Shown here piece by piece: positions 52,001 through 61,504 of a stretch of 64,000 nt of DNA. This stretch comes from Himantopus leucocephalus (Eukaryota; Chordata; Aves; Charadriiformes; Recurvirostridae): NCBI GenBank assembly GCA_003993805.1, contig RSEF01000001.1, forward strand, positions 69,733,228 to 69,797,227. Reading direction: 5' to 3'. Under the pieces are notes generated by a model. It was not told the origin of the DNA. It did not search any database and saw nothing but the letters and a program-made list of their open reading frames with translations. The first letter of the stretch is position 1; every line of letters begins with the position of its first letter. The position numbers and the translations under genes are program-made.

Positions 52001-53920
52001 CATCTTCTTCAGGGTTTCCTTTCCCTTTTTAAAAGCTTAATTTAAGGGAAGACCAAGGGTGAGATAAAGTGTGCCACTGCCAAACACCTCCACTGAGTTA
52101 CACAGGAATACTTGAAGTTTTCTTTTTCCTCCCAAAGCTATCTGAAAGCTAGGGGCCCATTACCGCTCCCATTCCTGAAGTAATATTGGTCTGGAAATCC
52201 CATTCCCCAGAGTCCCCATGTCCATATGAGAATTTTCATAGTCCTCTTGTTCGTTCAGGGTTTTCCTTTCTGGTAACCCCAACTGCTCCACTGAGCTGTA
52301 GAAATCCCTGTTCTACAGAGTAAGAGTGTCAAACCAGGCTGGAAATGCTGGGACGCTACATTGATGTACATGCCATCGCCACAGCATGTAAACTGGTAAA
52401 GTCGCCCAAGCCCAGCCTGCGTGCACTTTCAAGGGTATAACCCAGGGCTGTAACACATTCACGGCTCAGCCACTGTGAACCCTCACACTTTTGAAGCACT
52501 GGTTGGGCGACACTGCGCACCCAGAAACAGTGATCTGGGGCACCTCACACCTCACTTTGACCCTGCGGCTCTCCTACAACGCGAGAGATGCTGCCCAAGG
52601 AGCTGTGCGTGTGTGCAGGGAGCAGCAGCTGTTTGCTCCTTGCGCCTGGCTGCCGTGACAACACAACACCGCGTGCCTGCACACGGCATTGCTAGGGGAT
52701 GCTCCCCCAAATATTTACTCTCAACCCCTGGAGCTGTTGAGAGATGGAATGGTTTATGGAAATCATAATCTTTTGTTCCTTTGTTATGGATACAAAGATG
52801 TTGAGGTAATTAGCCAGAGCACAAAAAAAGTGGTCTTTTTCCATTCCCCATAGATTTGCTCAGTAATCCTCCTTGCCATCGCATTTTCCTGTCCTTGTTT
52901 CTTCCTCTTAGATGTCATTATCTTCTCCCTTCACTTCCACCTCTCCTTTGTCCTTTCTTAGCTTCCGAGCATCATTACTGTATTTAGCTACGACTAAACA
53001 GTAGTTGTTCCCAGTCAATCACAAACACCACCCTGCACGTATCCATGCCTCAACAGAGCCTCCCCCTGCAAGCCAGGCAGATGACAAAGTCATCCCCTCC
53101 TCCTGATGGTCTCCTCCATGCCTTGTGAGGATCTGCGGGTGACTGCTGTTGCTCCAAGCACTCACATAAGTTTTACTGGGAAATCCCAAATGGAAAACCA
53201 CAGCTAAACTTGAATCTACAATCTCATTCCAGCTTTGCATTTCTTTTTCCAGCTGTGTCTGTTGCCCCGCTCACATATATATGGAGATTTTACCTCTCTT
53301 CCCATCTACCCCTTTGGGGACAGGAGGGAATGTAATGAGGCACCAACAAGGAGCAGAGAAGCAACAAAATATTTAGAGAGCAAGCGAAAAAGAGATTATT
53401 CCCTTCTTAGACTCCTTTCTTTTCTCCTGCCTCACATGGAAAACTGAGGAGAAAAGAAAAGGTAGTAGAATGGGAAAGTACCTCAACGTCTCAGATGAGA
53501 AGCAAATAAAATAAGAATAATAGCACTATTAGTTACTCCAAACTTAAAAATAAATATAAAAAAGCAAAACCTTTTCATTATAACCTCACCCCTCCTGTGT
53601 GACATATCCTGCTTCTGTAAGTGTTGGTTTGGGTTCAGATTAATGCTCTTACAAATGAATGGCCATGGTCCCGAGGTCAAAGCTGTTCCCCAGTGTTCAA
53701 AACTGCCTTTCTTTCTCTCCACAGTTTAATGGCGGGAATCCTTGCAGGGATGCTTGCTAAACATGACACAGATACCTGTGTCCGGATGGGTCTGCTTGCT
53801 GCAAGCTTGTCTCTCCGTTCCTACGAGCCCATTTCCCCAGAAATCAGCACTTCCAGTGTCAGCCAGGAGCAAGTCAAGAGCAGGAGCTGGCCAGAGGTAA
53901 AGGTATGGAAGATGGACTAG
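31088..53920 (+). CDS. Bifunctional pseudouridine-5'-phosphate glycosidase / pseudouridine kinase (18 exons)
   Basis: Exons: 31088-31181, 31715-31829, 33139-33313, 33920-34031, 35019-35125, 36094-36220, 36770-36890, 37148-37233, 38315-38439, 39705-39764, 43970-44036, 45188-45282, 46878-47006, 48483-48597, 49410-49547, 50187-50353, 50762-50850, 53725-53920. All phases fit: 2118 bp, 705 aa. Residues 33-345 match PsuG, with ALEST (E55), [10 protein letters not shown] (K116), [12 protein letters not shown] (D172) and GVKSILD (K189), equivalent to E. coli E31, K93, D149 and Schiff-base K166. Residues 355-690 are a PfkB kinase, with [10 protein letters not shown] at its start, GGVGRNLA (389-396) and SGAGDSLMAG with catalytic D640. 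The kinase makes pseudouridine 5'-phosphate from ATP; the glycosidase yields uracil and ribose 5-phosphate. The N-terminus ([12 protein letters not shown]...) is basic and may target mitochondria. Starts at 31097 (better Kozak context) or 31001 are possible. The fusion is known in other eukaryotes; the family is reported missing in mammals. No standard symbol is known to me. Confidence 0.93.
35461..35609. repeat. AT-rich low-complexity tract
   Basis: About 150 bases of almost pure A/T with runs like TATTTATATTTTATTA, in intron 5 of the pseudouridine gene. It has no coding content and may be a decayed A/T microsatellite. Confidence 0.8.
37234..38314 (+). other. Apparent U12-type intron (intron 8 of the pseudouridine gene)
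   Basis: The donor reads GTATCCTTTT, which matches the minor-spliceosome 5' site (RTATCCTTT) base for base. Upstream of the CAG acceptor lies TTCCTCAA (38292-38299), close to the U12 branch consensus TTCCTTAAC. Its branch A is about 15 bases from the acceptor, inside the 10-20 base window known for this class. The neighbouring introns have ordinary U2-type donors. Splicing here joins A to AC and restores the conserved asparagine of the motif [14 protein letters not shown]. Confidence 0.85.
39765..43969 (+). other. Large intron 10 of the pseudouridine gene, no embedded gene seen
   Basis: 4.2 kb between the 60-base exon that opens the kinase domain and the 67-base exon with the GGVGRNLA motif. 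I checked both strands for exon-like frames, CR1 landmarks and RNA genes and saw none I could support. A small unrecognised exon cannot be excluded, but the flanking phases (0 and 0) and the protein alignment need none. Confidence 0.55.
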
Positions 53921-54131
53921 ACCACCATGGCTTTCTCAGCCATCACCTCCTGCCACTCCCAGCATTGCTAGTTCTGGGAACTGGGCCGTGTTTTGAGCTT
54001 CGAGCTCAAAAGCTGGCTGCTGACCAAAGGACTTAGATTTTTGGTGCACACTACCTTTTGGGAGGTGAAGTGTCAATGGAGCGCATTTGGTGACAACTAG
54101 TATTGCACTGTTCACACTCATGTTTGTCTGC

Positions 54132-54215
54132 NGGATTTTGGGGTTTTTGGGGGGTTTGTTTTGGGTTTTTAGTTTTTTTGGTTGTGTTTTTTTTTTTTTT
54201 TTTTTTTTTGGTGGG
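54132..54215. repeat. G/T-rich tract with ambiguous base and 23-T run
   Basis: An N at 54132 is followed by alternating G and T runs (GGGGTTTTTGGGGGG and similar) and a T-run at 54187-54209. The plus strand could form G-quadruplex structure. It is also the kind of sequence that assembles badly. It lies just past the pseudouridine gene stop codon, within its probable 3' UTR. Confidence 0.75.
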
Positions 54216-54426
54216 TTACAGCAACGACAGCTTGATTCTTCTGTCTACAGCCTGTTGACAGTTTACCTCCCCCCGCCCTCTAAGAAGAACACTCATCTGT
54301 TTTGGTCTTGAGTAAACCCTCAGAGAAGGAGGCCCAAACCTAGGGAACTACTTCTTTGTAAAGAAAAGCTGGTTTCTGGTCTTTCAGATCTCCTGCTTCC
54401 CTGAACCTCCAGTCTTTCCTAGATTC

Positions 54427-54890
54427 TGTTGGAGCGGGTCCAGAGGAGGGCCACAAAAATGATCACAGGGATGGAAGACGTCTCCTGTGAGGACAGGCTG
54501 AGAGAGTGCGGGTTGTTCAGCCTGGAGAAGAGAAGGCTCTGGGGAGACCTTATTGTGACCTTTCAGTACTTAAGGCTTATAAGAAAGATGGGGACAGACT
54601 TTTTAGCAGGGCCCGTTGTGATACGACAAGGGGTAATGGTTTTAAACTAAAAGAGGGTAGATTTAGCTTGGACATAAGGAAGACATTTTTTACAATGAGA
54701 GTGGTGAAACACTGGAACAGGTTGCCCAGAGAGGTGGTGGGTGCCCCGTCCCTGGAAACATTCAAGCAGGTTGGATGGGGCTCTGAGCAACCCTATCTAG
54801 TTGGAGATACACCTGCTTATTGCGGGGAGGTTGGACTAGATGACCTTTAAAGGTCTCTTCCAACCCAAACTATTCTATGATTCTATGATT
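54427..54890 (+). mobile_element. CR1 LINE 3' end, well preserved
   Basis: Typical landmarks in order: TGGAGCGGGTCCAGAGGAGG, GAGGACAGGCTGAGAGAG, TTCAGCCTGGAGAAGAGAAG, CACTGGAACAGGTTGCCCAG, GGTCTCTTCCAACCCAAAC, and the terminal TTCTATGATTCTATGATT. The C-terminal reverse-transcriptase frame is largely open (for example [11 protein letters not shown]), so this copy is younger than the CR1 fragments in the MKRN1 introns. It is 5'-truncated, as most CR1 copies are. It lies about 0.5 kb after the pseudouridine gene stop. Confidence 0.95.
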
Positions 54891-57800
54891 TTCTCCTGAG
54901 GGGATTTTCTCTACCTCCACCTTGTGTCACTGTTGTTCATTATCATGGTAGCTCCTCTGTCGTCGATGCCCAGATCTTCAGGACCACGTCTCTTCAGGTG
55001 GGCCCAGCAGCAACATTCTCGCTTGCTGCTCACTCCTGGTTTATATCCAAGAGGTCCCACGGACCACAGTGTGCCAGCAAGGTCCATCTGGCAGGCACAT
55101 AACACTGTCGGACAACCTCATCAGTCTTCCCAAGCCAGACAGCAAATGCTGCACTTTCTTTCCTGAAGTCCAATGGCCCTGGAGAAAGCGGACAAAACTA
55201 ACTAAAGACGGGTAATCAGGGGCCAAGCTGGTGGCCTTTAAAAGATGACTGCCCCTTGTCCTGCACACATTCATCTGAACTTGGGGCTTCCTTCCTCCTC
55301 AGCTCGGAGTGTCAAAAGCAAACACCCCACTCACCCACATACACACCTCGCAGAGTTGGAGCAAGCCCCTCTCTCCATGCCTCCATTTCCAGCCACTTGG
55401 CAAACCACTGGGTACTTGACACAGAAAACTTCCCACTTGCGGCTGGCTGAAGAGGAGCACTGGCAGACATGCAATCCAAACAGAGTGCTGTGTGCTGGGA
55501 CCAAAGCATTCAGTCACACCTTCGCTTCCTTCCAGAACAAGAAGTCTCCAGGTACTATTGCAGAAGGCCAGAATAATGACATTTTTTCCAGGGAGGAGGG
55601 GAAGCACAGCCCTTGTTCACAGGTGGACACACAAGCTGTGTAGCTCAAATGACTCCAAAGGCAGGAACAGAGCAGAGCTTCCTTGACCCTGTCCAGGCTA
55701 CAGCTGTACAGTTATCCCTCTGCCTTTAACCCCTCCAGCATCTTTATTAGCAAGGACATCTACACTTAGATCAATTTTATACGAGCGAAGTCTGGTCCAC
55801 AGCCTTTTGACAATTAGCTAACGTAGCCAGCTTGGCTATGGAAATCAGCTTCTCACTCTCCTGTTGTGTAACTTGTCTCCCAGAGATACCTCCTTTGGAT
55901 GTCTCCTAGCCCCAGAGCGACTTGACTCAATGGTGGGAAGACACCACCTCTGCCTCTGTTTTTTCAGTTTTATGCAGGACCATCAGTGGCTGAAAGGGGA
56001 ATAAGAGGGGATGGCAGTGGGCCAGTGGCAGGAGACCTCTGTGTGGGTCTCACGGGGGGATGTTGCTGGCTCAAGGCTGCTGAGCGGTTCCCACATCAGA
56101 GGTAAGAAGGACCGTGATCATGTGGTCTCATCCCTGGTCCACAGGGGAATGCCCTCCATGCAATTGCAAATGCCGAAGTGATGTCTGGGGGAGGGCAGGG
56201 TGGGGGGTCCTACACAGGCTTCAGGTGCAGCGTCTGCAAAACGGCCTCCCTCTCCCTTACAGCCTTACAGCAGCTGACGCTGATCGCAGCGACCAACTTC
56301 ATCGTTACAACAGCCGTGCCCGAAAATACCTGTGTTTTGCTGGTACACCTTTACTGTCTATATGGAAAATAATAGCAGCAGTTGTGTAGAAATCAACTCT
56401 CTGGTCTCCTGCGTGGTCTCCTACATGGTCTCCTGCCTTCCTTTTGCTCACACCCAGGGGAGTGGACTGACAGCTCTGCAGAAGAGCCTGGTGTGGTGGA
56501 TGGTTTTCTTTTTTAACTTTGAAGCCATGGTGGGACAGGGGGAACTGTCTCTCAGCTTTACACAGGCACAAAAACACTCACTACACCCTCCAGAGTCCTT
56601 CCTCTCACTGGGAGGCTGCAGCGCGGCAGGCAGGACCACAGACACCTTTTCACACTGGAATTCTGTCCTCGGAGCAAGCTGGAGGCGGTGGAGGCTGCGG
56701 TGGTGTGATTGCTGCCCCATCCTGACTAGATCTTTAATTCAGAGCTATCTTCTGGCTGGAAGCGGTAATTGCATCCCACCCAAATGCTGTGTCTAAAGCC
56801 ACCGTGGTCAGTCCCTCCTCAGCAGTTACAGAGAACATTTCTGAATGAAAGGCCCCTGTCCTGCAGCCCTGCGCACATGCAAATGTTGCCCTTTGGTGGA
56901 TGAGGAGCCAGAAATCAGCGGGAAAAGGCTCTGGGGGTGACCTTCCCTGTGAGTAAGTGGGGCCGAGGGGAAGGGGATAGTCCTGGTGCTCAGGATTGTG
57001 ACTACAGCCATTTGGCCAAGAAGGTGCTGACGGGGAGACCGTGACTTGGTGGAGGGTGTCGTCCCTTCCCCATCCAAGAGAGAGGCCAAATATGGACAAG
57101 TATTAGGGAGCAAGGGCATCTTCCGTGGAAGCAATGAGGAAGGATTACCCCCCTCTCCCCACACATGATGTGCACAGGATGCAACCGCGGTGGCCACAGT
57201 AATCAGCCAACAGTTTGATGAACACTGAAACTCATTAAAACTTAGTTTCCAGCAGAGCTGGGTGTTGGTGCTGGCTGGTTTTTGACCCTGATGGATAGTA
57301 AACCTGGAGTATGGACTCACCATTTCATACAGAGGTCACCCTCTGGCGAGGACCTTTGACTGAGGAGCAGATCACTGGTATCTAACACGACACAAAAGCC
57401 AACCAAAGCCTGGTCAAACACAACTCTCACATGTGGGCTCTGCTCTTGAATAAGAAATGAGCTCCCACCACAAAGGACGGAGGCATTCATTGGGTGCCTT
57501 CCCTCTACCCAGACCACTTTCACCAGGCTCGTGGCAACTCCTTCCCTCTGAGCCTGCTGTCTTTCCGTCAGATTTGGCTAAAACTGGGCGAGGAGCTGAG
57601 AAAGCACGAGGGGTGGGCTGGAGAATGGACAGAGCTGTATCACATCAGCGCTACCTCCTTCGGAAACCAAATGAAAATTCAACAGCTGCCTTTTCAGAGG
57701 CCAAAGGGACCCACTGTGATCTTACACATCTCCTCTCCCTCTCCCACGCACAAACATTTACCGGCAGCCCCCCGCCTTTACTAAGACCTTGCTTCCGAGC

Positions 57801-58040
57801 GTTGGTTAGCTAAAAGACTCTGTGCTCGCAAGTGGGAGACGCCACACGCTCGTGTGCAGGCACACGCGTATCCGTCACCGAGTGGGGCCGGGGTGGCCGT
57901 GGTGGGAGGGTGCTGGGGCCTTTGGGAGTGCAAGGGAGGGGGGTGGGGGACCCACGCAAACAGGCGGGTTTGTTCACACACAGGGAGGTGGGACACAGCA
58001 GGGGCGGGGGAAGAGGGCTGTGCCCCTGGGGTAGGTCCCT
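54891..58040. other. Intergenic region between the pseudouridine gene and the secreted-protein gene
   Basis: Moderately GC-rich, with many random open frames on both strands that lack paired splice sites or any resemblance to known proteins. No recognised repeat. The last few hundred bases (from about 57.8 kb) become G-rich with CpGs and lead into the TATA box of the next gene. Confidence 0.5.
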
Positions 58041-58044
58041 GCGC

Positions 58045-58052
58045 TATAAAAA
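58045..58052 (+). promoter_or_regulatory. TATA box of the secreted cysteine-rich protein gene
   Basis: TATAAAAA in a GC-rich setting, 118 bases before the ATG at 58163. Transcription would be expected to start near 58075, giving a leader of about 85-90 bases without an upstream ATG. A strong TATA box fits a regulated, tissue-restricted gene rather than a housekeeping one. Confidence 0.75.
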
Positions 58053-58162
58053 TGACTTCGGCTGGATCCAGCGGTAGGGAAGGGAGGCAGCATCCACCTC
58101 TGCTCCTGCCTCCAACAGCGTCATCCAGGCAGGAGGACCTTGAGCAAAGCCAGGCTCTGAGG

Positions 58163-61100
58163 ATGAAGGTCCAGGTGCTGACGGTCACTTCGCTCCTCCT
58201 GGTGCTGCTCTCTTCAGCCCCAGAACCGTCTGAGGCAGTGGGGGACCGGGCCAGCGCCCCAGACAGGCAGCCAGGACCTGGAGGCCATGGAGAAGACCCT
58301 CAGGCACCTGGAGATGGAAGAGACAACCTGCCCAGGAAGGGCTTGGAGGGGAGCCGCCCCCCAGCCAGTGTGTGGGAGCTGGTGGGAGAGGCCCCTCCTA
58401 GCTCTGGGTCCCCCAGCAAGGCCATGGCCAAGCCCCCACTGGGCGGTGGTGAGCAGGACCCCCCTGGCAAGCTCCGGAGACTCCCACGGCAGCCCTCCCG
58501 CAGCAGGAGCCCAGGGCTGAGCCATCACCTGAAGGGCCATGGGAAGTTCAACGGGGACACGGTAAGCACAACCCGCCTTGGCCAGTGAGGATGAGGGTTT
58601 GTGTGGAGGGTCTGCAGGAGGACCAGGGGTGAGGGGAGGGGCCAGACTCCAACTCCTGACCCCGGGGTCAGGCAGCTCGGTGAGACCCTTGGGCTGACCC
58701 GTCTGCAGGGCATGGAGGGGCCGCGCGTAATGGCGTTAACAAGCATCTAATGAAGAGGACAGGGCCAAAGAAGTGGGTTCTTCCCAGCTCCGTGGGTTTC
58801 TCTGGGGCAGGCGGGATGGTGCTGGCCCCTGGCGCCTGTTGTCCCAGGGAGCCAGCAGCGGCTCTGGCAGGTCTGTGCAGCACAGAGACACCGAAACCAG
58901 TCAGGACAGCCCCAAAACCACACTGCCACGCTGCAATGCAGGGAAAGGAGAGCATCCTCCCGGCACAGCCCCATGCCCTGAGCTCCCAGCAGTTTTACCA
59001 CCCGAATGCTTGCGGTTGTTTGGCTACACCCACGCCAGGCAGCCAAGGATGGAGTTTCAGGAGAGACGGGCTGGAGTGGCACCTCCTCTCCAGGCAGAGG
59101 GTTGCTGCGCCTACAGTGTGACCCATGGGCTGCTACCCTCTGCCCTCGCGTTGGTGGTACCTGCCTGAGCAGCTCAGCCAGCTCTCCAGCTTCAAAACCG
59201 GGTACCCCACGCGCACCAGAGCCCCAGCATCCCTGCGCAAGAGCCTCGCTGCCCGGCAGTGCCCATGGGGACATGAAAAGCAGACAGGACTGAGGGCAGC
59301 ATGAGAAGGTGCTGAGGGTGCCGTGTCCCTGCAAACACTGGGTAGCAAAAGCCGCTTTCGGACTGTTCCTCATGAGCCAAGTGTGAAAGCACCGGCCACA
59401 ACACGGCCTCACAGCGCTGTTCAGCTTGTAGTGCAGACAAGGGTGGTGGGCGGTGACAATCCTAAACCCCATCTAGTACCTGGTGAGGCTTCGAGCAGAG
59501 CCGACGGCCGCACACGCAGAGGGTGAGCAGGTGAGGAGACAAGCGCAGGTCCGTGTGTGTGTCCCAAACCGCCATCCCCAGGAGGGGGGCTGGGGGCACC
59601 CACCCATGCCGCACAGAGGACAGCCATTCAGCCGTGGGGGCCAGCCACTTAGCGTCCTTTCTGCCAAAAGCAGGAACGAGCTGCCCCTGAAACTGCTTCC
59701 TCCGGCCCCGACTTCTCCAGCTCCTTGCATGAAGCTGCTGCTCTGTGGCTTGCTGTGCAGCTTGTCCCAATAACTTCAGGTTTTACTCCATTATTTTACC
59801 ATTTTAAATGGTAATCAAACATCCAGCAGCAAATGCTCATCCCCGTACATTGTGTTATATCATATCATCTTGTGGAACTTGGCTTTGCTTTCCATGGAGA
59901 TCCTCTCCAGCCTGCCCATCTAGGGGAGATGAAGAGGCTCTTTTGAGCTCATCTCACCCCCGGGCATCGCACCGCTGTCAGCTCTAGCGTGCTGGAGCCC
60001 ACAGCCCCTGGCAGGCGCGGTCCCGGGGCTAAGCAGTTCACATCACCCCAAAACAACTAACCAGCCACGGGGCATGCACACCCCAAAAGGAAACCTTCTG
60101 ACTTTACAAGAGGCTGCTCTCCGCCAGCCCAAACCTGCACGGAAAGAATCTCTTCGAGCCTGCGTATGGCACAGGCTCCTCGGGGCCGGGGGCTCTCTGC
60201 GGCGTGAGCACAGAGCGATGACACGGCTGTGACTGGGAGGGGGTCCCAGGCCAGGGCTGGACAAGGCTGGACGCCAGCACCGCGGCCACCTCTCTCCCTC
60301 CCCCCATAGCACTCCTGCCACGGCATCCAGTCCCGGCCCTGCCAGAAGCCCTCCGACTGCGGCGGCTGCCTGGGGCTCTACACCTGCAAGCTGCCTGCCG
60401 GCACCTGTGACCTGAAAGCTGTCTCCAGGCAGAGAGGTAGGCTGCTCCCCTCCCGCCCCGCACCGGGGACCCCCACATGCAGCCGCCCACAAGCACGGCC
60501 TTTCGGCTACACCCAACACCCAAATCAGACCTACCCTGTGCAGGGCAGGGTCTTGTCCCCCAAACTCGGCTGCACAGGGCTCCCGGTCTGTCCTGCCGGC
60601 ACCGGTCACCCTCAGTGATGAAGGAACAACTGTACGGTGAAAGGGACGTTCCAACAAAGAGCTGGGGTTTGCCTGGCAGCCTGAGCCCTTGCAGGACACC
60701 GACAGCCCATACGGGGAAGCCAAAGTGGGGGATGCAGCTCAGGGTTTAGCTGGTGGCTTGGGAGTCAACAATCTGAGCTGAGGTGCTGGAGCGTGTCCAG
60801 AGAAGGGCAACGAAGCTGGTNNNNNNNNNNNNNNNNNNNNNNNNNNNNNNNNNNNNNNNNNNNNNNNNNNNNNNNNNNNNNNNNNNNNNNNNNNNNNNNN
60901 NNNNNNNNNNNNNNNNNNNNAGGTCCCTTCCAACCTTAACAATTCTATGATTCTATGAATCACAGCCCTCCCAGGCACCACAGGCTCCCAGCCCTGCAGA
61001 GCTGCTTGTGTTGGTGTGCGCGAGCTGCTTAATTAACCAGGGACCACCAGGGAGCAGAGATTGTGGCTTTTAACGTTTAACCGCGCAGAGCGAGCGTCCT

Positions 61101-61504
61101 GGTTCTCCAGAAAGAACCCCTCGGTATTGCCCCCAGACTGGCCTCTTGCCTTAGCACCCACATACACGCTGGTCACAGAGGAGAAACTCATTCAAGGCTA
61201 CTGAGCACACAGACACCAGCTCTGGTGCGGGAAAACCCTGGTTGTGGGATGTACAGTGGGCAGGTATAATGTTCTGGGTATATATAGTGTGTGTGCCTAT
61301 GTTTATAGTATATAGGGCTCTGTTCTCAGAGTCTTCTCTGGGCACCTGCTGTTGGCAGCCTCCACGGGAGGGCACATGGACCCGTGGTCAGGCCCAGCAC
61401 AGTCGGTCTTACGGCTTTTCTTCGCAGGTGGGTTCCTCCAAAGCATCCAGAGCCCTGATGGGCGCAGGATCCTGCTCATCCCACAGCAACACGGCTCAAT
61501 GTAA
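58163..61504 (+). CDS. Secreted six-cysteine protein, family not recognised (3 exons)
   Basis: Exons 58163-58561, 60310-60436 and 61428-61504 join with GT-AG introns in phases 0 and 1, giving 603 bp and 200 aa. Residues 1-25 are a clear signal peptide (hydrophobic VTSLLLVLLSS, probable cut after SEA). Residues 26-133 are Pro/Gly/Ser-rich and probably disordered, with basic spots that might be processed: RK at 58-59, and KLRRLPR at 103-109, which contains an R-x-x-R. A His/Lys-rich stretch (HHLKGHGKF, 121-129) follows. Exon 2 encodes a compact module with six cysteines at 136, 144, 150, 153, 159 and 166 (C-x7-C-x5-C-x2-C-x5-C-x6-C). The tail (176-200) is cysteine-free. It could be a prohormone, an antimicrobial peptide or a matrix protein; I cannot name a family. 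The frame extends upstream to 57854, but the TATA box at 58045 lies inside that extension, so the start at 58163 is preferred. Confidence 0.8.
60782..60957 (+). mobile_element. CR1 LINE 3' end interrupted by an assembly gap
   Basis: The left side reads GCTGGAGCGTGTCCAGAGAA and the right side GGTCCCTTCCAACCTTAAC followed by ATTCTATGATTCTATGAAT, the two ends of a CR1 3' fragment in plus orientation. The middle is 100 N. It lies in intron 2 of the secreted-protein gene. Confidence 0.9.
60821..60920. other. Assembly gap (100 N)
   Basis: Exactly 100 N, the usual placeholder for a gap of unknown size. It is flanked by the two ends of a CR1 copy, so the missing sequence is probably mostly CR1, several hundred bases. 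Confidence 0.99.

Noticed and set aside
54429..54850. Open frames of 73 and 114 codons
   Set aside because: They are remnants of the CR1 reverse transcriptase, not host genes.
57854..58162. In-frame upstream extension of the secreted protein to an ATG at 57854
   Set aside because: The TATA box at 58045 lies inside it, the extension is low-complexity, and a typical signal peptide begins at 58163.
60043..60723. 226-codon minus-strand frame
   Set aside because: It overlaps the cysteine exon of the plus-strand gene and is GC-driven, with no recognisable domain.
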